A stretch of 15,087 bases of DNA. It comes from Candidatus Schekmanbacteria bacterium (lineage in GTDB: Bacteria > CSSED10-310 > JACPHN01). This document shows, in pieces, positions 6,716-14,116 of this stretch. The stretch lies in NCBI GenBank assembly GCA_016188575.1, contig JACPHN010000261.1, positions 1 to 15,087 on the forward strand, given 5' to 3'. The notes beneath the pieces were generated by a model that saw only the letters and a program-made list of their open reading frames with translations, did no database searches and was not told the DNA's origin. Position numbers and translations under genes: made by a program. The first letter of the stretch is position 1; every line of letters starts with the position of its first letter.

Positions 6716-8215
6716 ATGCCAGATCCATCGCAAGCCACGCGGGTGACCGTCCGCGCGTCCGATCCGGGCATCCCGATCGATCCCCGGATCTACGGCCACT
6801 TCCTTGAAGAATTCGGACGCATGATCTCGGGCGGCCTGTTTCCCGAGCCCGGTTCCCGTACCCGGACCTCGGGCATCGGGTACCGCCAGGACGCCTGGGA
6901 GGCCTGCCGCGACCTGCATCCGATCCTGGTGCGCTGGCCGGGAGGCTGTTACGCCGACACTTACCACTGGGAGCAGTTCGTGGGCCTGAACCGCCCGCGG
7001 CGGCCGAGGAACCGATACTGGGGCCGCCTCGGCTCCCGCTTTGGCCCGCGCGTGCACGAGGAACTGGGGACGATCGAGTTCCTCGAGTTGTGCCGCGACT
7101 GGGCCTGCGAGCCCTACCTGTGCGCGAACGCGGGCACCGGTACTCCCGAGGAGGCCGCCCGCTGGGTCGAGTTCGTCGCAAGACACCCCAGCCTGCCGCG
7201 CGTGCGGCTCTGGTCGGTCGGCAACGAGCAGTTCGGTTTCTGGGAGCCCGGCCACCGCTGTGCGCGACGTTACGCCCAGCGCTACCTGCTCTTCCGCGAG
7301 GCCATGCGCGCGGCCGATCCCACCCTCCAGGCCGTCGCCAACGGCGCCGACACGTACGACCTGGCCTGGAACGAACGGCTGCTGGGCGAGGCTGGCGACA
7401 GGATCGACCTGCTGTCGATCCACGTCTACTTGCCTCAGGACTACCGCCCGTGGAACCTGCTGCGCCGGCCCAGCGGTTCCGTGCAGGAGTGGTACGACCT
7501 GCTGGCTCTGGACCGGACGCTGCTGTGGAAGCTCGACACGATCGCGGCGCAGGTGCGGCATCTGGCGGGCCGGCCGATCCCTCTGGCCGTGGACGAATGG
7601 AACTTGTGGTGGGACTTCTTCCAGTCGGTGCGGCCACGGCCCGCGCTGCGCGAGGCCCTGGCTACCGCTCTGCACCTGATGGTGTTCCAGCAGCGCGCGG
7701 ACCTGGTGCGCGTGGCCAACCTCTCGTCGCTGCTGAACATCATCGCGCCACCGGTGCTGACCGGCCGCGACTCTTGTGCCCGCACGTCCGTGTTCCACGT
7801 CTTCCGTCTGTTCACGGACCATGCTCAGGGCATTGCGATCCCGTCCGCGGTCCACGGCCCCGGGTTCGGCGGCCGCGGAGTCCGCGGCGTGCGTCCCGTC
7901 CGAGGCGTGCCCTTCATCGCGGCCTCGGCCACCATCGACCTGGCCCGGTCCAGCGTGTCGACCTTCCTGGTCAACCGGCATCATGAAGAGGCACTGCCGG
8001 TGCAACTTGATTACGAGAACATCCAGCCCTCGGGCGAGGCGCGGCACGCCTGGATCGGCGGTCCATCCATGCTGGCCGAGAACCTGCCCGGCCTGCCCGA
8101 GCAGATTGAGCGGGGCCTGCGGCCGCTGCCCTCCGGCCAGGCGCAGGAGTTGCTTCTCCCGCCTCGCTCCGTCTCCGTCCTCGTGCAGCCTCTGGCCGCG
8201 GAGAAGACTGTCTGA
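6716..8215 (+). CDS. GH51 alpha-L-arabinofuranosidase
   Basis: 499 residues. The ATG at 6716 has AGGGAG nine bases upstream; the in-frame TTG at 6707 abuts that site and is rejected. The protein cuts terminal alpha-L-arabinofuranosyl residues from arabinan or arabinoxylan oligosaccharides with retention of configuration. The GH51 pattern is complete: IDPRIYGHFLEEFGR near the start (21-35), VRWPGGCYADTYHW (72-85), acid/base Glu171 in WSVGNEQFG, IHVYLP (His236) in the barrel, nucleophile Glu294 in AVDEWN, and LVRVANLSSLLNIIAP. A C-terminal beta-sandwich follows to PPRSVSVLVQP. Length is normal for the family (about 500). There is no signal peptide, so it should act in the cytoplasm on imported oligosaccharides. 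No sugar transporter or other glycosidase adjoins it, so the importer must lie elsewhere. Confidence 0.95.
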   Translation: MPDPSQATRVTVRASDPGIPIDPRIYGHFLEEFGRMISGGLFPEPGSRTRTSGIGYRQDAWEACRDLHPILVRWPGGCYADTYHWEQFVGLNRPRRPRNRYWGRLGSRFGPRVHEELGTIEFLELCRDWACEPYLCANAGTGTPEEAARWVEFVARHPSLPRVRLWSVGNEQFGFWEPGHRCARRYAQRYLLFREAMRAADPTLQAVANGADTYDLAWNERLLGEAGDRIDLLSIHVYLPQDYRPWNLLRRPSGSVQEWYDLLALDRTLLWKLDTIAAQVRHLAGRPIPLAVDEWNLWWDFFQSVRPRPALREALATALHLMVFQQRADLVRVANLSSLLNIIAPPVLTGRDSCARTSVFHVFRLFTDHAQGIAIPSAVHGPGFGGRGVRGVRPVRGVPFIAASATIDLARSSVSTFLVNRHHEEALPVQLDYENIQPSGEARHAWIGGPSMLAENLPGLPEQIERGLRPLPSGQAQELLLPPRSVSVLVQPLAAEKTV

Positions 8216-8335
8216 GAAAGGCCGCCTGCCGGGAGCTCTGTTGCTCGCTCACCGCTCGCCGCCCCCGGAAGCACTGGGTGCATCACGATGCGCCCCTACA
8301 TTGGTTCCTGATTGTCTGGAAAGGCCCTTTGGGAT

Positions 8336-8428
8336 TCACCTCCTGGCCATGGTCAGGGCCTCCAGGTAGCGCTCGGTGACTTCCGCCGGCGATTGGACGA
8401 TAATGCCGCCGTAGACTCCGGCCGTTCT
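8336..8428 (-). pseudogene. Unidentified C-terminal gene fragment
   Basis: On the - strand, 30 codons between two stops read TAGVYGGIIVQ, then SPAEVTERYLEALTMARR and a TGA at 8338-8336. Composition, GC-rich third positions and the amphipathic SPAEVTERYLEAL helix look like a genuine protein C-terminus rather than a chance frame. I do not recognise the family. The frame is closed upstream by a stop at 8431-8429, so it is at best a relic. Confidence 0.3.
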
Positions 8429-8457
8429 TCACGGGGCTGTGTCCAAGGGAGGGAACC

Positions 8458-8589
8458 ATGTCGTTTGCTAGAAGCCGCTTCGGGGGCGGGTTCGTGGGAG
8501 GCTTCCTTGCTCTTGACCTGGCGTCCATGGCGTTGTTTGCGAACCAGGCTGAGGCGAATCGCGGGGAGGCAACAGCCCCGAACGGATAG
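8458..8589 (+). CDS. Small ORF, signal-peptide-like 43-residue product
   Basis: The ATG at 8458 follows AAGGGAGGG (8445-8453), one of the strongest ribosome binding sites in the window. The product starts MSFARSRFGGGFVGGFLALD and continues LASMALFANQAEA, then NRGEATAPNG and stop. A basic start, a Gly/Leu-rich hydrophobic middle and AEA before the polar tail fit a Sec signal peptide cleaved to leave about ten residues, or a single-span small membrane protein. It may equally be the surviving front end of a larger exported-protein gene, like the front half of the M48 relic at 5037. No homologue is recognised. Confidence 0.4.
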   Translation: MSFARSRFGGGFVGGFLALDLASMALFANQAEANRGEATAPNG

Positions 8590-8716
8590 TGTCAACACCC
8601 TCTAAAGCCGAAGGTTACCCTTGTCCCTCCAAGGACTTGCTACCCGATGGCGGATCAGCCTTCCGGGGCGAGCGTGGCACCCCCTCGATGTGCCGGCCTT
8701 GGCCGGCCGCGCTAGC

Positions 8717-8798
8717 TGTTCACTCCGTCCCCCCGTTTGCGGGGGAGGCACGGAGGGGGGCACTGGCACGCCGAGGGCGAGCAGCCGGTGGACCCAGG
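8717..8798. repeat. REP-like dispersed repeat, fullest copy
   Basis: The left part (8717-8745) matches 4420-4448 with two mismatches over 29 bases (CTGTTCAC.CCGTCCCCCCG.TTGCGGGG); the right part (8750-8798) matches 1583-1631 without gaps. It therefore bridges the two other copies and shows they are parts of one element of at least 80 bases. Its hairpin is imperfect compared with the copy at 4429-4454. Confidence 0.55.
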
Positions 8799-8834
8799 GA
8801 TTGCGCCGCGCTGGAAACCTGACCGCGCTGGCGG

Positions 8835-8847
8835 TAAGATTCTTGCC
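8835..8847 (+). promoter_or_regulatory. Candidate -10 element placing the transcript start at the hydrolase ATG
   Basis: TAAGAT (8835-8840) lies seven bases before the ATG at 8848, which would put the transcription start at the A of the start codon. The upstream half-match TGGAAA (8812-8817) has a 17-base spacing. The absence of any Shine-Dalgarno sequence before the ATG agrees with a leaderless mRNA. Confidence 0.35.
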
Positions 8848-10047
8848 ATGGCCATCGTCCCGCTGCCATCACGCGCCGCTGCCGCAACGGCCGCCGAGAA
8901 TGCCTACGCGGTGTTCGACGCGCTGAATCCCGGCGCGCCGCGGCATCCCGCCACGCTCGCTGCGGCCGCACGGCGGCGCGGGCCGGGCGAGATCCTGGCT
9001 TCGTGGCAGGCCGGGTGGGTCGACCGCCTGATGCTCGCGCCGCTGGAACGCGTGTTTGTGAGCCGCGATCGCCCCACGGTTCACCCCGACGTGCAGGAGA
9101 GGCTGGCGCGGGCGCGGGCGAGCTATGGAGATCCGTCTCTGCTGCGCTCGCCCGAGCTCTTCTTTCGCCCACCCGAGATGCCGGCGGAGATCCGCGTGCG
9201 CCCGCTCGGCGGCCGCCTGGACGGCGGCCGGAAGCTCAAAGTCACGTTCCGCAGCCCGTACGAGACCTATGACCCCGCCTATCGGTCCGACTATACCAAG
9301 TTTGCGGCGAACCAGATCTGCCACGTTCACCTGCTCCGCCATGACCGCGAGGTCCCGTGCACGATCCTGTGCATTCACGGCTGGTGCGGCGGGTACCTCG
9401 CCGTAGAGGAAGTGCTTTTCGCGGCCCCCATGTTTTACGCCGCGGGCTTCGACGTGGCGCTCATCACTCTGCCCTTTCACGGCCGGCGCACGCCCGCGCA
9501 GGCACTCATGGGCGGGCAGCTCTTTCCGAGCCGCGACCTGCGGCGCACGAACGAGGCCTTCGGCCAGGCGATCGCCGATCTGCGGGTGCTGATGGGTTGG
9601 ATCCGCGCTGATCGCGGCGCGCGCCACCCGATCGGCGTGCTTGGCGTGAGCCTCGGCGGCTATACGGGGGCGCTGCTTGCGAGCCTCGAAGCGACCCTGT
9701 CGTTCGTGGTGCCCGTAGTCGCTCCCGCGTCGTTCGCCGACGTCCTCTGGGACCACGGCCGCGGCCGCGCCGGTCGCCGCGAGGCCGAAGCTCTGGGGTT
9801 TACGCTGCAGGACTTCCGCGCGCTGTGGTCGATCCACTGCCCGCTGGCTCACCGGCTCGAGTTGCCCACCGATCGCGCCTTCATCATCGGGGGCAAGGGC
9901 GACCACATCGTGCCTCGGCGCCACGTAACTGCCTTGTGGGAGCACTGGGGACGACCGCGGTTGCGCTGGTTTCCGGGTGGCCACGTCTTGCAGATCGGGC
10001 GCAGGGCCTACCTGGCCGAGACGCTTGCGTGGATTCGCCGGCTGTGA
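8848..10047 (+). CDS. Alpha/beta-hydrolase fold protein
   Basis: 399 residues from the ATG at 8848; the frame is open further upstream, but that part lies in the REP-like repeat and is not counted. The alpha/beta-hydrolase triad is visible: nucleophile Ser268 in GVLGVSLGGYTGALLA, Asp352 in IIGGKGDHIVP and His379 in FPGGHVLQIG. The oxyanion strand reads CTILCIHGWCGGY (171-183). The first 150 residues are a helical and beta extension with no recognised domain, containing VTFRSPYETYDP, and the section 213-240 is a lid-like insert. No signal peptide or membrane segment is present, so it is cytoplasmic. Likely an esterase or similar hydrolase; substrate unknown. It precedes the threonine-degradation genes by 152 bases but probably has its own promoter. 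Confidence 0.88.
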   Translation: MAIVPLPSRAAAATAAENAYAVFDALNPGAPRHPATLAAAARRRGPGEILASWQAGWVDRLMLAPLERVFVSRDRPTVHPDVQERLARARASYGDPSLLRSPELFFRPPEMPAEIRVRPLGGRLDGGRKLKVTFRSPYETYDPAYRSDYTKFAANQICHVHLLRHDREVPCTILCIHGWCGGYLAVEEVLFAAPMFYAAGFDVALITLPFHGRRTPAQALMGGQLFPSRDLRRTNEAFGQAIADLRVLMGWIRADRGARHPIGVLGVSLGGYTGALLASLEATLSFVVPVVAPASFADVLWDHGRGRAGRREAEALGFTLQDFRALWSIHCPLAHRLELPTDRAFIIGGKGDHIVPRRHVTALWEHWGRPRLRWFPGGHVLQIGRRAYLAETLAWIRRL

Positions 10048-10069
10048 CCGCAGCGGGCCGCCGGCACAA

Positions 10070-10098
10070 TTGCCGCTCGTCGCGGCTCGCGGTATTGT
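10070..10098 (+). promoter_or_regulatory. Candidate sigma-70 promoter for the threonine-degradation operon
   Basis: TTGCCG (10070-10075) and TATTGT (10093-10098) are 17 bases apart in the 152-base gap, about 100 bases before the dehydrogenase ATG. No operator was identified. Confidence 0.4.
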
Positions 10099-10199
10099 CG
10101 CGCTGAACGCAAGTGGAGCCACGACTCGCGGCAGCGGCGCCCGCCGTTTCCGCCGGACGCGGCTGCGTGCCCTGCCTGTACTCTTCCGGAGGATTGACG

Positions 10200-11189
10200 A
10201 TGAAGCGCATCATGGTCACGGGTGCTCTCGGTCAGATCGGTTCGGAGCTGATCGCGACGCTGCGCGGTCGCTACGGCCGCGACCAGGTCGTGGGCACCGA
10301 CATCCGCATGCCGATCGGTTCCGATCCGCGCGCCACCGGACCTTTCGAGCTGCTGGATGTGCTCGACCCCAATCATCTCACGCGCGTCATGCAGATCTAC
10401 GACATCGGTACCATCTATCATCTGGCGGCCATCCTCTCGGCCGTCGGCGAGTCGCAGCCCAATCAGGCGTGGCGGATTAACGTCAACGGCCTCTACAACG
10501 TGCTCGAAGCGGCGCGCTACTATCGCTGCCAGGTATTCTTCCCGAGCTCGATCGGAGTCTTTGGCCCCACGACACCTCGGGACTACACCCCGCAGGATAC
10601 GGTGCAGCGCCCCGAAACCATGTACGGCGTGACCAAGCTCACCGGTGAGCTGCTGTGCGACTACTATCACCGGCGCTTCGACATCGATACGCGCGGGTTG
10701 CGCTTCCCCGGCCTCATCTCCTACAAGACCGACCCCGGCGGCGGCACCACCGACTACGCCGTGGAGATTTTCTACGCGGCAGTCCGTCACAGCCGCTACA
10801 CGTGCTACCTGCGGCCCGACACGTCACTCGACATGATGTACATGCCCGATGCCATCCGTGCCATGATCGAGCTGATGCAGGCCGATCCGGCGCGCCTGCG
10901 GCATCGCAACGCCTTCAACCTCGCCGCCATGGCGTTCACTCCCGAGCAGCTCGCAGCCGCCATTCGTCGCCGCATCGCCGATTTCGAGATCAGCTATCGC
11001 GTCGACCCGGCGCGACAGACTATCGCGGATTCGTGGCCGAACTGCATGGACGATTCCGCCGCCCGCGCGGAGTGGGGGTGGCGACCCGAATACGATCTGG
11101 AGAGAATGGTCGATGACATGCTCGAGCACGTCGCCGAACGCGCGGACGAGCCGCACGACTCGACCTCGCGAGCGCGAAGAGGGAGTTGA
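10200..11189 (+). CDS. tdh: L-threonine 3-dehydrogenase, epimerase/SDR type
   Basis: 329 residues from the ATG at 10200, which has GGAGG eight bases upstream. It oxidises L-threonine with NAD+ to 2-amino-3-ketobutyrate in the cytoplasm. This is the extended short-chain-dehydrogenase (epimerase-like) form, not the zinc medium-chain Tdh of E. coli. The Rossmann motif G8-x2-G11-x2-G14 (MVTGALGQIGSEL), the HLAAILSAVGE strand, Ser116/Ser117 (FFPSSIGVFGP) and Tyr142-x3-Lys146 (MYGVTKLTGE) are all present, as are the subfamily marks RFPGLISYKTDPGGGTTDYA and DMMYMPDAI. The assignment is firmed up by the next gene, Kbl, which uses the product and starts 5 bases after this stop. The length is usual (310-330 residues); the C-terminal tail after about 315 is basic and poorly conserved. 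Confidence 0.95.
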   Translation: MKRIMVTGALGQIGSELIATLRGRYGRDQVVGTDIRMPIGSDPRATGPFELLDVLDPNHLTRVMQIYDIGTIYHLAAILSAVGESQPNQAWRINVNGLYNVLEAARYYRCQVFFPSSIGVFGPTTPRDYTPQDTVQRPETMYGVTKLTGELLCDYYHRRFDIDTRGLRFPGLISYKTDPGGGTTDYAVEIFYAAVRHSRYTCYLRPDTSLDMMYMPDAIRAMIELMQADPARLRHRNAFNLAAMAFTPEQLAAAIRRRIADFEISYRVDPARQTIADSWPNCMDDSAARAEWGWRPEYDLERMVDDMLEHVAERADEPHDSTSRARRGS

Positions 11190-11194
11190 AATCC

Positions 11195-12427
11195 ATGCCG
11201 ACAACACGATTTGTTGCCACGCTAAAAAGCACGGTAGAGGAGCTGAATCGCAGCGGCGTCGCCAAAGGACACGAGCTCGTCATCACCGAAGTGTTGGGGC
11301 CGGAGCCGGGACGGGCGCCGCGGGTGCGGCTCGGCGACCACGGTGCGAAGACTTTTCTCCGCATGAATGCCAACTCGTACCTGGGGCTGTCTCTGCACCC
11401 GAAGGTGATCCGCGCCGAGGAAGAAGCGACGCGCGCGTTCGGTGCCGGCCCCGGCGCGGTGCGTTTCATCAGCGGCACATACGCGCCCCACGTCGCGCTC
11501 GAAAAGCGCCTTGCCGCCTTTCATGGCCGCGACGCGTGCATGCTCAACAGCGCCGCCTACTCCACGGTGCTCGGCGTCATCGCCTCGCTGGCCACCGAGG
11601 AGACGATCATCGTCTCCGACGAGCTGAACCACAACTGCATCATCAACGCGATGAAGCTCGCCCGCCCAAAGGCCAAGCACGTATACCGCCATCGCGACAT
11701 GGCGCACTTGGAGGAGCTGGTGGCGAGCGCCGCCGGCACCTGCGAAAACGTTATCATCGTCACCGATGGTGTGTTCAGCATGCGCGGGGTGTACGCGCCG
11801 CTGCACGCGATCCGCGACATTGCCGCGCGATACAACGAGCGCTTCGCGCGCGACGTCGTCGTTATCGTAGATGACTCGCACGGCGTCGGCGCCTTCGGCG
11901 AGACCGGCAGAGGCACCGAAGAGGTCACCTCGTCGGGACCGGTGGACATTCTGGTGGCGACGCTCGGCAAGGCGCTCGGGGTGAACGGGGGCTACGTCGT
12001 CGCATGCCGGGAAATCATCGACTTCCTGCGCGAGCGAAACTCGTTCTACATCTATACCAACCCGATCACCCCGGGCGAGGCGGGGGCGGCGATCGCCGCG
12101 CTCGACGTGCTCGAGAGCACCGAAGGACAGCGGCTCCTGAAGCATCTCGCGGCGATGACGACGCGCTTCGAAGTGGGATTGCAGCGGCTCGGGTTCGAGA
12201 CGCTGCCGAGCCCGCACCCCGTGGTGCCGCTTATGGTGCGGAATACGGCGCGCACGCGGACGCTGGTCGGGCACCTGCTCGAGCATGGCGTGCTGGCGAC
12301 GGGGTTGAGCTATCCGGTGGTGCCGCGAGGGGACGAGTCGATCCGCTTCCAGGTGGCGGCCGATCACCAGCCGGAAGACATCGACTACGTGCTGGAGGTG
12401 CTCGCCGGTTTCCAGGCTGGCGTCTGA
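11195..12427 (+). CDS. kbl: 2-amino-3-ketobutyrate CoA ligase (glycine C-acetyltransferase)
   Basis: 410 residues. The ATG at 11195 follows GGGAG (11181-11185) by nine bases; that site lies in the last codons of tdh, so the two genes are tightly coupled. The enzyme is a PLP-dependent alpha-oxoamine synthase that cleaves 2-amino-3-ketobutyrate with CoA into glycine and acetyl-CoA. Visible marks: NANSYLGLSLHPKV (58-71), GAGPGAVRFISGTYAPHVALE (split around residue 90) in the substrate region, NHNCIINAMKLA (145-156), TDGVFSMRG (190-198), VDDSHGVGAFGETGRG with Asp226 and His229 near PLP, and the Schiff-base Lys259 in ATLGKALGVNGGY. It is slightly longer than the usual 395-400 because of an N-terminal extension. 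Together with tdh this gives a complete threonine-to-glycine route. Confidence 0.95.
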   Translation: MPTTRFVATLKSTVEELNRSGVAKGHELVITEVLGPEPGRAPRVRLGDHGAKTFLRMNANSYLGLSLHPKVIRAEEEATRAFGAGPGAVRFISGTYAPHVALEKRLAAFHGRDACMLNSAAYSTVLGVIASLATEETIIVSDELNHNCIINAMKLARPKAKHVYRHRDMAHLEELVASAAGTCENVIIVTDGVFSMRGVYAPLHAIRDIAARYNERFARDVVVIVDDSHGVGAFGETGRGTEEVTSSGPVDILVATLGKALGVNGGYVVACREIIDFLRERNSFYIYTNPITPGEAGAAIAALDVLESTEGQRLLKHLAAMTTRFEVGLQRLGFETLPSPHPVVPLMVRNTARTRTLVGHLLEHGVLATGLSYPVVPRGDESIRFQVAADHQPEDIDYVLEVLAGFQAGV

Positions 12428-12494
12428 CCGCGCCAGCGGCAGCGCCGAGCGGATCGCGCGGCACGCTGCCCGGGCGAGCTCGGGAAACGGGAAC

Positions 12495-13712
12495 ATGTAT
12501 CAGCTTACCGGGGCCGGTGCCCGCGCGGTCATGGTTGCCGCGCAAGGTCTCCACGAGCGGCCGGGCCGCCCCGCGGACAAGCAAGACGTGCGCCAGGCGA
12601 TTCGCCGGATGGGCGCCCTGCAGATCGACACCATCCACGTGGTCGCGAGGAGCCCGTATCTCGTATTGTGGAGCCGACTCGGCGACTACGAGCCGCGCTG
12701 GCTGGATGAGCTGCTGAGCGAAGGTGCTCTCTTCGAATACTGGTCCCATGCGGCGTGCTTGCTGCCGATCGAGGACTACCCGCTCTATCGCCGCCTGATG
12801 CTCGACCGCCGCAAGGGGTACTCGTCGTCGCCGGCCTGGCTGGCGGCCCACGCCGCTGACGTGGAGCAGCTTCTCGAGCATGTCCGCGCGCGCGACGGCG
12901 GCGTGCGCGCGGCCGATTTCCAGCGGTCTGGCGGCAGGTCGCAGGGATGGTGGGACTGGAAGCACGAAAAGCTCATCCTCGAGCACCTGCACAATATCGG
13001 TGTGCTCATGACCGCCCGGCGCCACAACTTCCAGCGGGTCTACGATCTCCGCGAGCGCGTCCACCCCGGCTGGGACGACCGCGACGCGCCACCATACGAG
13101 CACGTTGCGGCCGCGCTTGGTCTCCAGGCGGTCAGAGCGCTCGGGATTTGCACGGCGCGGTGGCTTCCGGACTACTTCCGCTTGCGGCGCTGCCGCCCGG
13201 AGGCGCTGCTGGCGAGTCTCGAGGCCGGCGGCGAGCTCGCGCGTGCCCAGGTGACGGACTGGAACGACCAGGAGGTGTGGTTTCATCGCGACCACCTCCC
13301 GCTCGTCGAGGCGGCGGTCGCAGGTGCGCTCGAGCCGCGCCACACGACGCTGCTTTCCCCATTCGATCCACTTGTCTGGGATCGCTCCAGGACCAAGACG
13401 GTGTTCGATTTCGACTATCGCCTCGAATCCTACACCCCCGCGGCCAGGCGTGCCTACGGGTACTTCAGCCTGCCGATCCTGCACCGCGGCGAGCTGGTGG
13501 GGCGGCTCGACCCCAAGGTCTACCGGTCCGAGCGGCGATTCGAGGTCAGGGCGCTGCACCTGGAACCGCGGGTCGCCGTCACGGCGGACCTGGTTGCGGG
13601 CGTTGCGGGCGCGCTGCGCGCGTGCGCGCGCTGGCACAAGGCCACGGCGATTACCGTGAGCTGGGCGAATCGACCGGGGCTCGCCGCCGAGATCGAGCAG
13701 GCTCTGCAATGA
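12495..13712 (+). CDS. Winged-helix DNA glycosylase of the YcaQ/AlkX (HTH_42, DUF1006) family
   Basis: 405 residues from the ATG at 12495 (weak GGGAA before it), 67 bases after kbl. The family has tandem winged-helix domains; E. coli YcaQ (AlkX) is a glycosylase that removes bulky N7-alkylguanine and unhooks interstrand crosslinks. Diagnostic features: Gln43-Ile44-Asp45 in ALQIDTIHVVARSPYLVLWS, matching the Gln-x-Asp active-site form of YcaQ rather than the Gln-x-Gln of AlkZ (as I recall the literature); EYWSHAACLLP (81-91) with His85; GWWDWKHEKLILEHL; the RVYDLRERVHPGW wing; and LLSPFDPLVWDRSRT followed by FDFDYRLESYTP near the C-terminal domain. Length and order are normal, so it looks functional. 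Its stop overlaps the next start by ATGA, linking it to the cyclotransferase-like gene. Confidence 0.92.
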   Translation: MYQLTGAGARAVMVAAQGLHERPGRPADKQDVRQAIRRMGALQIDTIHVVARSPYLVLWSRLGDYEPRWLDELLSEGALFEYWSHAACLLPIEDYPLYRRLMLDRRKGYSSSPAWLAAHAADVEQLLEHVRARDGGVRAADFQRSGGRSQGWWDWKHEKLILEHLHNIGVLMTARRHNFQRVYDLRERVHPGWDDRDAPPYEHVAAALGLQAVRALGICTARWLPDYFRLRRCRPEALLASLEAGGELARAQVTDWNDQEVWFHRDHLPLVEAAVAGALEPRHTTLLSPFDPLVWDRSRTKTVFDFDYRLESYTPAARRAYGYFSLPILHRGELVGRLDPKVYRSERRFEVRALHLEPRVAVTADLVAGVAGALRACARWHKATAITVSWANRPGLAAEIEQALQ

Positions 13713-14116
13713 ACGGGAAGCACAAAATCTTCGTGTACGGAACGCTGCGCCGGGGAGAGTGCCGGTGGCCAGCGCTCGAGCACAGCGAATACCTCGGGGA
13801 AGCCGTGACCGAGGCGAGCTTCGAGCTCGCGGACCTCGGCCCGTTCCCCGGCCTCGTGCGCGGCGGAGCGACGCCGGTGGTCGGGGAATGCTACCGCGTG
13901 GACGATGCCACTCTGGCCAGGCTCGACACGATCGAGCAGCATCCGCGCTTCTACGTTCGCGAGGCCGTAAAGCTCGCCGACGGGACAATGGCCATGGCCT
14001 ACTTGCTCAACCAGGAGCAGACCCAGGGAGCACCACGCATCGCTTCCGGCGATTGGGTGCGGCATCGAGCCGCGCGCGAGGGTTGCCCTGGCGCGCCGCA
14101 AGCGGATCGCCTATGA
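13709..14116 (+). CDS. Gamma-glutamylcyclotransferase-like (AIG2/GGCT fold) protein
   Basis: 135 residues; the ATG at 13709 overlaps the preceding stop by four bases (ATGA), implying translational coupling. The opening KIFVYGTLRRGECRWPAL is the family's YGTL phosphate-like binding loop (10-13). The probable catalytic Glu76 sits in RLDTIEQHPRFYVRE, followed by TMAMAYLLNQ and the closing SGDW strand. Members release 5-oxoproline from gamma-glutamyl amines, peptides or glutathione; small bacterial ones of the YtfP type are poorly characterised, so the substrate is not known. The 17 residues after SGDW are an extension rich in Arg and Ala. Cytoplasmic. Its stop again overlaps an ATG by ATGA at 14113, the presumed start of the TPR gene that follows. 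Confidence 0.9.
   Translation: MNGKHKIFVYGTLRRGECRWPALEHSEYLGEAVTEASFELADLGPFPGLVRGGATPVVGECYRVDDATLARLDTIEQHPRFYVREAVKLADGTMAMAYLLNQEQTQGAPRIASGDWVRHRAAREGCPGAPQADRL

Larger units (their letters stand above)
8590..8847. other. Intergenic DNA before the hydrolase, with palindromes
   Basis: No gene is supported here. GCCGGCC-TT-GGCCGGC (8692-8707) is a self-complementary hairpin without a T-tract; after it comes the second copy of the REP-like repeat. The open frame that runs through this DNA into the hydrolase has no repeat-independent protein character. Confidence 0.4.

Noticed and set aside
6392-8047. 551-codon open frame on the - strand across the arabinofuranosidase
   Set aside because: High-GC mirror of the GH51 codons; the + strand has all catalytic motifs, and the antisense product is compositionally biased.
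8312-8605. 97-codon + strand frame before the hydrolase
   Set aside because: Overlaps both the - strand fragment and the small ORF with a strong ribosome site, in a frame with poor composition.
8737-8847. Upstream extension of the hydrolase reading frame
   Set aside because: It is REP-like repeat sequence read through by chance; the ATG at 8848 begins the conserved-looking protein.
12231-13988. 585-codon open frame on the - strand across the glycosylase and cyclotransferase genes
   Set aside because: Spans three real + strand genes antisense and shows no recognisable domain.
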